Source of the DNA: an uncultured Hyphomicrobiales bacterium
Lineage (GTDB): Bacteria > Pseudomonadota > Alphaproteobacteria > Rhizobiales > Beijerinckiaceae
Length of the DNA: 64,000 nucleotides
Assembly (NCBI GenBank): GCA_903824185.1
Contig: CAIJVU010000079.1
Span: 43,979 to 107,978 of the forward strand
Reading direction: 5' to 3'
Each line of letters opens with the position of its first letter. Position 1 is the stretch's first letter. Shown one piece after another: positions 36,915 to 45,959 of this stretch. The position numbers and the translations under genes are program-made. Below the pieces are notes generated by a model. That model was not told the DNA's origin. It worked only from the letters and a program-made list of their open reading frames with translations, and made no database searches.

Positions 36915-38474
36915 TTATTTAGACAAAGAGACATTCCAGAAAGACGGCCAAGGCATCGGCGCATAGCCCTTCATCTGGTTGGAAAGACCCGACAAGGCCG
37001 CAAAATTTCCAGCCCTTATGTAAGGCACTTCATCATAGACGACCTGTTGCACTTTGCCCCAAAGCTGTCCGCGCTTGGCTGCATCCGGCTCGGCATTGAA
37101 GGCTGACAAGGCTGCATCTTTCGCGGGTGTTTTCCACCAGCCCGGCGCGCCATCCCCCAATTGGGGGGGAGACAACATCGGCTCCGGCAAGAAGGCAGAA
37201 TGGGTGATGTAAATATCCCATGCGGCCGGATCAGCACGCCGCTGCACCAATGTGGCCCAATCAACCACATCGAGCGTCACAGCAAAGCCCGCAGCTTTTA
37301 ACTGCTCTGCCATCACCAGCGCCATGCGGTGATGGAAATCATATTGCTTGGAATTCAGGATCCGGATGGGTGTGCCATCATATTTGGCATCCGCCAGCAA
37401 TTTTTTGGCCCCTGCCGCATCCCCTTTTGAATATTTGTCCTTGCCCGCATCCGAGAAGAAGGGCGATCCCTTGGGGAAATGTTCTGCCGCCAGCGAGAAG
37501 AATTTCGGATCCCCAAAGCCTGCCAACAAAATTTCTTCCTGATTAAGCGCCATCTGGAATGCCTGACGGATTTTCAAATCCGCCATCGGGCCTTGTTTGG
37601 TATTGGTCGGGAAATAGGGGAAGCCATAGGGCATGGTCAACACGCCGCTGGCATTGCCGCTGCCGGACACTTTCTTGTTGGCTTCGACCGGCAATTGATC
37701 AGCAAAGTGATATTGTCCGGCCAAAATCCCTTCCACACGCGTATTGGCATTGGGCACGGGAATGAAGCGCAATTCATCGATCTTGGCTTCACGCTTGCCT
37801 GCATAACCGCTGGCGGCTTCGCTGCGGGCGGCATAGCCGTCAAATTTAACCAAAACCACATATTGATCGGGCTTGCGCTCACGGAATTTATAAGGACCGG
37901 TGCCGATGAATTCCACCAAAGGATTGGCAATGGATTCTTTGGCCATAATACCGGCAAAACCTGACGGCAAAGCCAGATGCGCCAGCAAAGCGGGCTGCAC
38001 ATCCGACAAAACGATTTCGATACTATGCGTGCCTTTGGCGCTCAGGCTGGTAATGGATTTGCTCAGCGATTTTCCGCGCGGGGTCATCTCCAGCCAACGC
38101 TTGAGCGAAGCCACCACATCCTCGGCATCCAATTCCCGACCATTATGCAGTTTCACGCCTTTGCGGATGTCGATGGCATAGGTTTTACCATCGGCACTCA
38201 TCTTGGGCATATCTGCGGCCAACATGGGCTTCACGCCCCATTGGGCATCAAATGTATAAAGCGGCTCATAGACATGCTGCATGATCAAGGACACGAGATC
38301 CGCTGTGGACGCCATCGGATCGAGGGATTGCGGCTCGCCGATCATCGCGAGATTGGCGCTGGTTTGCGCCTCGGCCTTCAAGGGCGACATCAATGTCGAC
38401 AAAGCCACAAGACCGGTGGCTGCCAACAGATGACGCCGCTTGACCAAAATTTCCATGAATGAAGCTCTCGGCAT
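36915..38474 (-). CDS. Periplasmic solute-binding protein, SBP family 5
   Basis: A 519-residue extracellular binding protein. The N-terminus has RRHLLAATGLVALSTLMSPL followed by KAEAQ, a twin-arginine-like or Sec signal. The mature protein has NLAMIGEPQSLDPMAS and YAIDIRKGVKLHNGRELDAEDVVASLKR split over the family signature. GGGGGGA just upstream supports the ATG at 38474; a start at 38456 is also possible. It is the first gene of the transporter operon. SBP5 proteins also bind sugars and amino-sugar oligomers, so the cargo need not be a peptide. Confidence 0.9.
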   Translation of the reverse strand: MPRASFMEILVKRRHLLAATGLVALSTLMSPLKAEAQTSANLAMIGEPQSLDPMASTADLVSLIMQHVYEPLYTFDAQWGVKPMLAADMPKMSADGKTYAIDIRKGVKLHNGRELDAEDVVASLKRWLEMTPRGKSLSKSITSLSAKGTHSIEIVLSDVQPALLAHLALPSGFAGIMAKESIANPLVEFIGTGPYKFRERKPDQYVVLVKFDGYAARSEAASGYAGKREAKIDELRFIPVPNANTRVEGILAGQYHFADQLPVEANKKVSGSGNASGVLTMPYGFPYFPTNTKQGPMADLKIRQAFQMALNQEEILLAGFGDPKFFSLAAEHFPKGSPFFSDAGKDKYSKGDAAGAKKLLADAKYDGTPIRILNSKQYDFHHRMALVMAEQLKAAGFAVTLDVVDWATLVQRRADPAAWDIYITHSAFLPEPMLSPPQLGDGAPGWWKTPAKDAALSAFNAEPDAAKRGQLWGKVQQVVYDEVPYIRAGNFAALSGLSNQMKGYAPMPWPSFWNVSLSK

Positions 38475-38652
38475 TAAATCCCCCCATTTGACCCGAAGCG
38501 TGTCCGGTGTCGGACACCTGATCATGTTCTTACGCCCAACCGCTTTCACGACACTGCGCTTGTTTGAAATGCCTGTTGTGACAAAAGACAAAACAGACCT
38601 GAATGAAAATTTATTAACTCCTATTGAAATCTGTCAATCTGTTTTTGCTAAA

Positions 38653-38685
38653 AAACACCTATATTGCGCTGCAATAAAGGTGTTT
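38653..38685. promoter_or_regulatory. 33-bp hyphenated palindrome, candidate RpiR operator
   Basis: The 312-bp region (38475-38786) between the divergent transporter and catabolic operons is AT-rich. It holds a nearly perfect 33-bp inverted repeat: outer arms AAACACCT / AGGTGTTT and inner arms TATTGC / GCAATA around GCT, with one A/A mismatch between them. It is the only strong symmetry I see in the region. The last gene of the transporter operon is an RpiR regulator, so this is the best candidate for its binding site controlling both directions. Confidence 0.6.
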
Positions 38686-38786
38686 CTTTTCTTTCACTTG
38701 ACCTTTGATGACGTATCTATGTAATTTTTTTACTGATTGATGCCTTAAACAGCCGTCTTCCCATGACGGCAACGGAGCCTGATCCC

Positions 38787-39920
38787 ATGAGTGAATTTGA
38801 TCTTGTCATTAGCGGTGGACGTGTCATCGACCCCTCCCAGTCCATCGACCGCATCACCGATGTCGCGTTCAAAAACGGAAAAGTGGCAGCCGTGGGTGAT
38901 GGGCTCGCTGCCAAAGCCGCGCATGTCGAAGACGCCAAGGATCGCATTGTCACCCCCGGCTTGATCGATCTTCACACCCATGTCTATTGGGGCGGCACAT
39001 CGCTCGGCGTGGATCCGCTGGTTCTGGCGCGGGGCGGCTGCACCACATTGATCGACACCGGCAGTGCGGGACCGGGAAACTATCCCGGCTTTCTGGAACA
39101 TGTCATCAAGCCCTGCCCTGTCCGGATCATGGCCTATCTGAATGTGTCGTTTGCGGGCATTTACGGCTTTTCCAAACGCATCATGGTGGGTGAAAGCGGT
39201 GATCTGCGTTTGATGGCCCCCCTCGATACGGTGGAGGTCGCCCGCGCCAATCGGGACACATTGGCGGGCATCAAAGTGCGTGTGGGTTTCCATGCCTCGG
39301 GCAATTCGGGCCTTGTTCCGCTTGAAATCGCCAGACAGGTTGCCGATGAAGTGGATATGCCGATGATGGTGCATATCGATGTGCCGCCCCCGACTCTGAC
39401 CGAGGTTTTGGGTCTGATGCGCAAAGGCGATGTGCTGACCCATTGCTTCCGCCCCTTCCCCAATGCGCCCACAACAGCAGATGGAAAAGTCCGCGATGCC
39501 GTGCTGGACGCCCGCGCCAGAGGCGTTATTTTTGATATCGGCCATGGCATGGGCTCATTCTCTTTCGCGACAGCCCGCACGATGCTGAAAAATAATTTCA
39601 TGCCCGATTGCATCTCCTCCGATGTGCATGCTTTGTGCATTGACGGACCGGCCTTTGATCTTCTCACCACGATGTCGAAATTTGTGGAACTCGGCATGGA
39701 TTTCAACGCAATCATCCGCAGCGCCACAGAAACACCGGCCCATGCCTTGCACCGCCCCGATCTCGGCACGTTCCGTACCGGCAGCACAGGCGATGCCAGC
39801 ATTATCGAATGGCGGAAAGGCGCTTTCGACTATGTCGATTCAACCGGCGAACATCTTGCAGGAAAAAACCGCCTGCTTGCTGACCGCGTTATCATCAACG
39901 GCGCCTTATTCAACGCCTGA
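38787..39920 (+). CDS. Amidohydrolase/deacetylase family metallohydrolase (Atu3266/EF0837-like)
   Basis: A 377-residue amidohydrolase-superfamily enzyme. The metal motif DLHTHVYWGG lies near residue 61. Further ligands appear in VRVGFHASGNSG (with the lysine of GIKVRVG nearby), VHIDVPPPT, LTHCFRPFPN and CISSDVHAL. This pattern matches the deacetylase-like branch related to Agrobacterium Atu3266 and Enterococcus EF0837, as I recall it. That branch is often found beside KDPG-type aldolases. A GGAG site nine bases before the ATG at 38787 decides the start. First gene of a five-gene operon; N-deacetylation of an amino sugar acid is inferred. Confidence 0.82.
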   Translation: MSEFDLVISGGRVIDPSQSIDRITDVAFKNGKVAAVGDGLAAKAAHVEDAKDRIVTPGLIDLHTHVYWGGTSLGVDPLVLARGGCTTLIDTGSAGPGNYPGFLEHVIKPCPVRIMAYLNVSFAGIYGFSKRIMVGESGDLRLMAPLDTVEVARANRDTLAGIKVRVGFHASGNSGLVPLEIARQVADEVDMPMMVHIDVPPPTLTEVLGLMRKGDVLTHCFRPFPNAPTTADGKVRDAVLDARARGVIFDIGHGMGSFSFATARTMLKNNFMPDCISSDVHALCIDGPAFDLLTTMSKFVELGMDFNAIIRSATETPAHALHRPDLGTFRTGSTGDASIIEWRKGAFDYVDSTGEHLAGKNRLLADRVIINGALFNA

Positions 39921-39935
39921 TCCGGAGCCCATGAA

Positions 39936-40397
39936 ATGACCCCTGAACACCGTCTTGAAAAACTCGGACTGAAACTGCCCGAAGTTCCCGTGCCTGTTGC
40001 CAATTATGTGCCGTGGCGCTTTGCCGGCAATTTGCTTTATCTCTCCGGCCAAGGCCCCAAACAATCAGACGGCACGTATAAAGTCGGACGGCTTGGCCGC
40101 GATATGTCCATCGAGGATGCTTATCAGGAGGCCCGCCTGACAGGACTGAATCTGTTGGCTGTGGCCAAAGCGGCCATCGGCGATTTATCGCGGATCGAGG
40201 CTGTTGTGAAATTATTGGGCATGGTCAATGCCGAGCCTGATTTTTCCGACCACCCGAAAGTCATCAATGGCTGTTCGGATTTGTTTGTGGATGTGCTAGG
40301 GGATGCAGGACGCCATGCCCGCTCTGCTGTCGGCATGGGGTCTCTGCCCAATCGAATGGCTGTTGAAATTGAAGTGATCCTGCTGATCCGCGATTAA
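39936..40397 (+). CDS. RidA/YjgF family enamine/imine deaminase
   Basis: A 153-residue RidA-family protein, longer than E. coli RidA and like the YjgF/chorismate-mutase-like subgroup. It shows NLLYLSGQGPKQSDG and the arginine-bearing end ARSAVGMGSLPNRMAVEIEV. RidA proteins hydrolyse reactive 2-imino acids released by PLP-dependent lyases. Directly upstream of a PLP enzyme gene (17 bp), it probably speeds release of ammonia from that enzyme's product. A GGAG site precedes the ATG at 39936; a neighbouring ATG at 39931 is out of frame and stops after two codons. Confidence 0.88.
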   Translation: MTPEHRLEKLGLKLPEVPVPVANYVPWRFAGNLLYLSGQGPKQSDGTYKVGRLGRDMSIEDAYQEARLTGLNLLAVAKAAIGDLSRIEAVVKLLGMVNAEPDFSDHPKVINGCSDLFVDVLGDAGRHARSAVGMGSLPNRMAVEIEVILLIRD

Positions 40398-40413
40398 ACC
40401 ACTCAAAGGTGCG

Positions 40414-41502
40414 ATGATGAGTTTGAATGCCCTGAAAGCTGAAATAGCCAAACACTACGGAACGCCCGCAGTCGTCATCGACCTTGATGTCGTCGAAAGC
40501 AATATAGCCCGAGTGCAAGCTATGTGTGATGCCGCAGGCATTGCCAACCGCCCGCATATCAAAACCCATAAAATCCCCGAAATCGCCAAAATGCAGATTG
40601 CCGCTGGCGCCAAAGGCATTACCTGCCAGAAATTGGGGGAAGCCGAGGTTATGGCGGATGCCGGTATCGATGATATCTTCATCAGCTATAATCTGTTGGG
40701 TGAACAAAAAACCGGTCGGCTCGGCCAATTGCTGGCGCGCGCCCATGTGCGTGTGGCAGCCGATAATGCGGTTGTTGTCGAGGGACTGGCACATGCCGGT
40801 CAAATAGCCGGACGCCCGCTTGAGGTTGTCGTGGAATGCGATACAGGCCGCAAACGCGCCGGTGTCGAAACGCCGCAGGAAGCCATCACGCTTGCCAAAC
40901 AAATAGCCGCCTCCCCGCATCTGACATTTGCTGGCTTGATGATCTATCCGCCGGAAACAAAAATGTCGGAAACGCAGGATTTTCTTGATACGGCCCATGC
41001 CGGTTTGCGGGATGCAGGCCTACCAACCGGCCTTGTCTCGTCTGGCGGCACGCCCAATCTGGCCAATCTGTTTAAATTGCGCGGCATCACAGAACATCGC
41101 GCAGGCACCTGCATCTTCAATGATCGCATGGTCATGCAGGTAGGGCTGGCTGAAGAAAAAGATTGCGCCTTGAATGTCTTCGCAACTGTTGTGTCGCGTG
41201 CCGCACCCGAACGCGGTATTTTGGACTCAGGATCCAAAACCCTGACCTCCGACCCCGGTCGAGGCCTCGAAGGATACGGGATCATTCTGGAACATCCGCA
41301 AGCGCGCATCCAGCAATTTGCCGAAGAACATGGCTTTCTTGATCTGAGCGCCTGCAATGAACGACCCATGATTGGCGATGTGGTGCGGATTATTCCCAAT
41401 CATGTCTGTGTTGTCGTCAATATGGTGGATCGTCTTGTTGTTGTGCGCGGGCATGAGCTGATCGGTGATTGGCCGGTGGCAGCGCGCGGCTGCATTGTCT
41501 AA
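40414..41502 (+). CDS. Fold-type III PLP enzyme of the D-threonine aldolase/D-serine dehydratase family
   Basis: A 362-residue protein with an alanine-racemase-like barrel. The PLP lysine is in RPHIKTHKIPEIAKMQ near residue 55. The C-terminal zinc/metal site is in IIPNHVCVVVNM, with His and Cys, as in DSD1-type D-serine dehydratases and D-threonine aldolases. It could be an aldolase or an ammonia-lyase. With RidA before it and a KDPG-type aldolase and PfkB kinase after it, an ammonia-lyase acting on an amino sugar acid such as D-glucosaminate is my preferred reading. An ATG one codon later (40417) has better Shine-Dalgarno spacing. Confidence 0.82.
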   Translation: MMSLNALKAEIAKHYGTPAVVIDLDVVESNIARVQAMCDAAGIANRPHIKTHKIPEIAKMQIAAGAKGITCQKLGEAEVMADAGIDDIFISYNLLGEQKTGRLGQLLARAHVRVAADNAVVVEGLAHAGQIAGRPLEVVVECDTGRKRAGVETPQEAITLAKQIAASPHLTFAGLMIYPPETKMSETQDFLDTAHAGLRDAGLPTGLVSSGGTPNLANLFKLRGITEHRAGTCIFNDRMVMQVGLAEEKDCALNVFATVVSRAAPERGILDSGSKTLTSDPGRGLEGYGIILEHPQARIQQFAEEHGFLDLSACNERPMIGDVVRIIPNHVCVVVNMVDRLVVVRGHELIGDWPVAARGCIV

Positions 41503-41511
41503 GGCCCGTTG

Positions 41512-42162
41512 ATGACAAAAGCCTTATCCCTCACAGCCGCGTTTGACACGCATTTCAAACGCTGCCCTTTGATTGCCATTTTGCGGGGCCTGACCCCAGC
41601 CGATGCCGAGGCGATCGGCGCGGCTTTGATCGAAGAAGGGTTCACACTGATCGAGGTGCCCCTGAATTCACCGGACCCCCTCGCAAGCATCGAAAAACTG
41701 GCTGCCCGTTTTTCGCAACAGGCCATCATCGGTGCGGGCACGGTTTTATCAACTGCCGATGTCCGGGCCGTCCATGCCAGCGGTGGTCAGCTGATCGTAT
41801 CTCCCAACACCAATCTCGATGTCATCACTGCAAGCAAAGCCCTTGGCCTTTTATCGGCACCGGGCGTGTTTACAGCCAGCGAAGCCTTTGCTGCCTTGCA
41901 TGCAGGGGCCGACGTGCTGAAACTGTTTCCCGGCGAATTGATGACGCCTCTGGCCGTCAAAGCCCTGTCTGCCGTTTTACCTCAAACCGCCCGCATGGTC
42001 TTGGTCGGTGGCGTTTCAACCGATACCCCCGCCCATTACGCTAAAAGCCCGTTGGCAGGACTTGGTATCGGATCCTCTCTTTATAAACCCGGTGATCAGG
42101 CCTCTGATGTGCGCCAAAAAGCCAAGGCCTTTGTTCGGGCATGGCAAGAAGCGCGTCCATAA
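41512..42162 (+). CDS. KDPG/KDPGal-type 2-keto-3-deoxy-6-phospho sugar-acid aldolase
   Basis: A 216-residue class I aldolase of the Eda/DgoA family. The catalytic glutamate region is LIEVPLNSPDPLASI, the phosphate and active-site parts are GAGTVLSTADVRAV and SPNTNLDV, and the Schiff-base lysine is in GADVLKLFPGELMTP. The LNSP and FPGE variants point to the 2-dehydro-3-deoxy-6-phosphogalactonate aldolase branch. It would cleave a 2-keto-3-deoxy-6-phospho acid into pyruvate and glyceraldehyde 3-phosphate. The ATG at 41512 was taken over a TTG one codon earlier. Confidence 0.88.
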   Translation: MTKALSLTAAFDTHFKRCPLIAILRGLTPADAEAIGAALIEEGFTLIEVPLNSPDPLASIEKLAARFSQQAIIGAGTVLSTADVRAVHASGGQLIVSPNTNLDVITASKALGLLSAPGVFTASEAFAALHAGADVLKLFPGELMTPLAVKALSAVLPQTARMVLVGGVSTDTPAHYAKSPLAGLGIGSSLYKPGDQASDVRQKAKAFVRAWQEARP

Positions 42163-42186
42163 AAGCGGGTTGGGAAGGGAGGGAGC

Positions 42187-43095
42187 ATGATTACGGTTTT
42201 TGGATCCATCAATGTCGATTTTGTCACGCGGGTCGATCATATCCCTGCGGCAGGCGAAACGGTTCTGGGCCCTGACTATCAGGTTTTTGCGGGAGGAAAA
42301 GGCGGCAATCAGGCACTGGCTGCAGCCCGTGCGGGCGCATCGGTGCGTATGGTGGGTGCCGTCGGTCATGATCCCTTTGCCACCATCGGCACAGCCCTTC
42401 TCAAACAGGCGCAAATCGATCTCAGCCCCTTGACCCATCACACAGCCCCGACTGGTGCCGCTTTCATTGCGGTGAGTGCAGCCGGTGAAAATGCCATTGT
42501 TGTGGCTTCGGGTGCCAACCAGCTGGCAAAGGCCGAACAGCTCGAAAAGCTGACATTCGGGCCTCGCGATGTGCTGCTTGTGCAACGCGAATTAAATGAT
42601 GATGAGACCCTTGCCGCCATGAGTTTTGCTAAGGCACAAGGCGCACGGGTTATTTTAAATGCGGCCCCTGCCCATGGTCTCACAGCTGATTGGCTTTCTG
42701 CCCTTGATATTGTGATTGTCAATGAAGTGGAAATTGCGGATCTGGCAAAGATCTTATTATGGCCCTTGACCTCACCCGATGACATAGCCGAAAAAATATC
42801 AACGCAATATTCAATCACCGTTATCGTCACCCTTGGGGCCGAAGGCTGCATCAGCTGGTCAGACGGCATCCGGCGGACCATCCCGTCTTTGCCGGTGAAA
42901 GTGGTGGATACCACCGCTGCGGGTGATAGTTTCTGCGGCGCTTTTGCCGCAGCCCTTGATCGCGGCTTGGGCCTGACTGGGGCTTTGCAGCATGGTGCGG
43001 CTGCAGGCAGTCTGGCCTGCCAGACATTGGGAGCGCAAAGCAGCATTCCCGACAAAGACGCCATTGAAAAAGCGCTTGAGGGACAAGTGATCTAA
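42187..43095 (+). CDS. PfkB-family sugar kinase (ribokinase-like)
   Basis: A 302-residue PfkB kinase. The first signature FAGGKGGNQALAAARAGA is near residue 35 and the second, VVDTTAAGDSFCGAFAAAL with the catalytic aspartate, near 240. It opens MITVFGSINVDFVTRVDHIPAAGETV, which is ribokinase-like. In this operon it should phosphorylate the substrate of the aldolase encoded just upstream, most simply a 2-keto-3-deoxy sugar acid at C6. Ribose remains possible from sequence. GGGAGGGAGC precedes the ATG. Confidence 0.88.
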   Translation: MITVFGSINVDFVTRVDHIPAAGETVLGPDYQVFAGGKGGNQALAAARAGASVRMVGAVGHDPFATIGTALLKQAQIDLSPLTHHTAPTGAAFIAVSAAGENAIVVASGANQLAKAEQLEKLTFGPRDVLLVQRELNDDETLAAMSFAKAQGARVILNAAPAHGLTADWLSALDIVIVNEVEIADLAKILLWPLTSPDDIAEKISTQYSITVIVTLGAEGCISWSDGIRRTIPSLPVKVVDTTAAGDSFCGAFAAALDRGLGLTGALQHGAAAGSLACQTLGAQSSIPDKDAIEKALEGQVI

Positions 43096-43111
43096 GCAAT
43101 CACGCGCCGTC

Positions 43112-43651
43112 TTATATCTTTTGATCTCTGACGGCCTGTTCTTGCGCCGAGGTTTCAATCGAGCCGCGCCGTGCCTGCCTGATATCGAGAATGGCCTGAT
43201 CCGGTTCAACGCCCTGCATCACCAGTAGTTGCGCCGCCAGAGTTCCGGTGCGTCCAAGACCTGCCGCACAATGGATGGCAATTGTCCCGCCCTTTTGGAG
43301 TAGAGCGCGTAATTTGGGAGCTGTTGCTTGGATTTGTTCGAACACGTCCTGATCGGCAATCGCCTGATCGGTGACAGGCCAGTGCCACCACGTCCAGCCA
43401 CGCTTCGCCGAGGCCTGCGGTAAGTCCAACACCTGGTAGTGTTGCATCTCCTGATCCGGCAACAAGGTCACCAAAGCATCAATCCTGTATGGGGCCAATT
43501 GATCGAGATCCGCCTGAAGATCCCGCCGCCAGACTCGGCCCTGATCATCCATCCCCTGTCGTCCCGGGCAAGGCATCACAATCAGTCGTCCGCCCCACGG
43601 ACAGGGGATCGTATCAAAGACAAAAGGATGCTGCGGATCGGGATCACTCAT
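43112..43651 (-). CDS. Dual-specificity/tyrosine-type protein phosphatase
   Basis: A 179-residue cytoplasmic protein with the cysteine phosphatase loop IAIHCAAGLGRTGTLAAQLL (HCX5R) near residues 120-140. An upstream aspartate, in WHWPVTDQAIAD, can act as general acid. The N-terminal half has a PTP-like fold. It starts 15 bp after the SMP-30 gene and is probably co-transcribed. The substrate is unknown; small bacterial members act on phosphotyrosine proteins, inositol phosphates or other phosphoesters. Confidence 0.82.
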   Translation of the reverse strand: MSDPDPQHPFVFDTIPCPWGGRLIVMPCPGRQGMDDQGRVWRRDLQADLDQLAPYRIDALVTLLPDQEMQHYQVLDLPQASAKRGWTWWHWPVTDQAIADQDVFEQIQATAPKLRALLQKGGTIAIHCAAGLGRTGTLAAQLLVMQGVEPDQAILDIRQARRGSIETSAQEQAVRDQKI

Positions 43652-43666
43652 GGCCCATCCGTGCCT

Positions 43667-44566
43667 TTAGGCCACCGTCACGGGATCACCGAAACGGCCG
43701 ACCTTGGCCCCGGCCACATCGACTTGGAATGAAAAGAGCCGTCCGGGATGCGCCACCCCATCCACGGTCTTGGCCAAGGATGTGACATAAAGCGTTTTCA
43801 TATCCGCGCCACCGAAACAAGGCATGGTCGGTGCCGGAATAGAAGGCGGCAATTTGATTTTACGATCCAACCGCCCATCAGGCGCAATCCGGTTGATGCA
43901 ACCCGCTGTCACACCCGCCACCCAATAAAAACCTTCGGCATCACACGCCGCCCCATCGGGCCGCCCTTCTGCCTCGGGCAAAACCCGCAAAATCCGCTGG
44001 CGCGACAAAGCGCCTGTGTGCGGATCAAAATCAAACGCCTGTGCGAAAGGCCCGCGACTATCCGCATGATACATCGTGCGCCCATCCGGCGTCCAAGCCA
44101 GACCATTGGAAATGATCAAGCCATCCAGCATGCGTGTGCACTGGCCGCCGATGTCAATCCGGTACAAAGCGCCGGTTTTTTCCTTCTCGGGTCGGTCATC
44201 CATACTGCCCACCCAAAAGCAGCCGTCTGGACCCACCTTCCCGTCATTCAAGCGGTTCATGGGACGATCGGGTTCGGAACGCACCAGCAAATCCAAGTGT
44301 TCGGTTTTCGGATCAAACCAGTAAACGCCGTCCCGCAAGGCAACGGCAAGGCGGCCATCTCGTCCCATCCCGAAACTGCCGATATCACTCGGCATCGCCC
44401 AGCGCTTGAGATCACGTGTCACGGTATCAAGACGAAAGAGGGCAGGCGCGGTGATATCGACAAAATAGAGTGCTTTTTCCTCGGCAGCCCAATAAAGGCT
44501 TTCCCCGAGTTTCAAATGGGTATCAATCTCAAACGTCAGTTCGGGTTCAACACTTATCACGCTCAT
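43667..44566 (-). CDS. SMP-30/gluconolactonase family sugar lactonase
   Basis: A 299-residue six-bladed beta-propeller lactonase. Metal-binding positions are E in KLGESLYWA, N in MNRLNDGKVGPDGCFWVGSMD (split here), N in ISNGLAWTPDG and D in MYHADSRG. It should hydrolyse an aldonolactone to the aldonate. The operon to the left handles what looks like a 2-keto-3-deoxy acid route, so an N-acetylglucosaminono- or galactono-lactone is plausible. AGGT upstream supports the ATG at 44566. It is divergent from anmK. Confidence 0.85.
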   Translation of the reverse strand: MSVISVEPELTFEIDTHLKLGESLYWAAEEKALYFVDITAPALFRLDTVTRDLKRWAMPSDIGSFGMGRDGRLAVALRDGVYWFDPKTEHLDLLVRSEPDRPMNRLNDGKVGPDGCFWVGSMDDRPEKEKTGALYRIDIGGQCTRMLDGLIISNGLAWTPDGRTMYHADSRGPFAQAFDFDPHTGALSRQRILRVLPEAEGRPDGAACDAEGFYWVAGVTAGCINRIAPDGRLDRKIKLPPSIPAPTMPCFGGADMKTLYVTSLAKTVDGVAHPGRLFSFQVDVAGAKVGRFGDPVTVA

Positions 44567-44763
44567 CAACACACCTGTCTTATGATCAATGCTTCTCGAT
44601 TGGTTTCCTAGCATGGCCACTGGCAACAGACAAACAAGGGCCTACAGATAAGACCTTTTCTGCTTGTCGCGTCGCACGCATTTTCACAATTGCCCGAATA
44701 ACGCAGCTATTCTATCACTGTTTTAAACGCCTCTTGAGCCTCACCCAAGGATTTGGTTTTTCC

Positions 44764-45864
44764 ATGCGGTCTTCCCCCATCAAAACAATCATTGGTATGA
44801 TCAGCGGAACATCCATGGATGGAATCGATATCGCGCTGCTTGAGACCGATGGCTATGCGCATATTGACTTCGGACCAGCGGCAACAGCCCCTTATCCAGC
44901 ACATCTGCGGCAAGCCTTGATTGATTTTTTGCAAGATCCTACCCGCGCCCAGCATGACCCCTTGCATGATCTCGAACGCCAAGTCACCACCTGTTTCAGT
45001 CAGGCTTTGCTGGATTTTTTACGCCAGCACGCGCTCGACCCAAACACGATTGATCTGATCGGTCTGCACGGACAAACCGTCTATCACAATCCCGCCCAAC
45101 GCTTTACGCGGCAGCTCGGCAACGGCGCGCAAATGGCACAAGAAACTGGCATTGCAGTGGTTGACCAGTTTCGCCTCAATGATGTGGCACAGGGCGGACA
45201 AGGCGCGCCCTTGGTGCCTCTCTATCATCAGGCGCTGGCCAGCACACTTGCAAAACCCTTGGTGATTTTGAACTGGGGTGGCGTCGGCAATGTGACCTAT
45301 CTCGATGAAAACACGATCTTGGCTTTTGATACGGGCCCCGCTTCAGCATTATGCGATGACTGGACGCGCAAACACTTCCATTTGCCTTTTGATGAAGGCG
45401 GCCGGCTTGCGCAACAAGGCCGCATTGATCAGGCTGTCTTGCAACATTGGCTCGCCCATCCTTTCTTTATGGTGCCGCCCCCTAAATCGCTGGATCGCAA
45501 TGCCTTCCATGCGCATATCCATCACCACATGTCTCTCGATCCTTTGGATGGTCTGGCCACACTGACCGCGTTCACCATTCATGCCACAGCCAAAGCCCTC
45601 GACCATATGCCGCAAAAGCCGCGGCGCTGGTTGGTGGCCGGTGGCGGGCGCCATAATGACAGCTTTATGCAGGGCCTTGCCCAGATGGTGCAGGTGCCAG
45701 TCGAGCCGGTTGAAAGCGTGGGATGGCGCGGCGACAGTCTGGAGGCCGAATGTTTTGCCTATCTGGCGCAGCGTGCGCGGTTGGGGTTGCCGCTCAGCCT
45801 GCCCACCACAACAGGTGTCCCCGTTCCGTGTTCGGGGGGCCGTTATTGGCCGGCTCATCCCTGA
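44764..45864 (+). CDS. anmK: Anhydro-N-acetylmuramic acid kinase
   Basis: A 366-residue AnmK, which phosphorylates and opens 1,6-anhydroMurNAc during cell-wall recycling. The signature GMISGTSMDGIDIALLETDG is at residues 11-30, followed by LIGLHGQTVYHNP and NWGGVGNVTYL, and GPASALCDDW. The C-terminal LVAGGGRHNDSFMQGL is typical. A much longer in-frame start at 44470 lies over the divergent SMP-30 gene and was rejected. It shares a 197-bp divergent region with the SMP-30 gene. No MurQ or MurU genes are beside it. Confidence 0.94.
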   Translation: MRSSPIKTIIGMISGTSMDGIDIALLETDGYAHIDFGPAATAPYPAHLRQALIDFLQDPTRAQHDPLHDLERQVTTCFSQALLDFLRQHALDPNTIDLIGLHGQTVYHNPAQRFTRQLGNGAQMAQETGIAVVDQFRLNDVAQGGQGAPLVPLYHQALASTLAKPLVILNWGGVGNVTYLDENTILAFDTGPASALCDDWTRKHFHLPFDEGGRLAQQGRIDQAVLQHWLAHPFFMVPPPKSLDRNAFHAHIHHHMSLDPLDGLATLTAFTIHATAKALDHMPQKPRRWLVAGGGRHNDSFMQGLAQMVQVPVEPVESVGWRGDSLEAECFAYLAQRARLGLPLSLPTTTGVPVPCSGGRYWPAHP

Positions 45865-45959
45865 TCCCCCCAAACTGGCCTTATATTTGCACAAATCAGG
45901 GAAGACCATGCTAGTCTGACTTTTGACTTGCCCGTTTTTTTGATGATTGAGATCTGATC

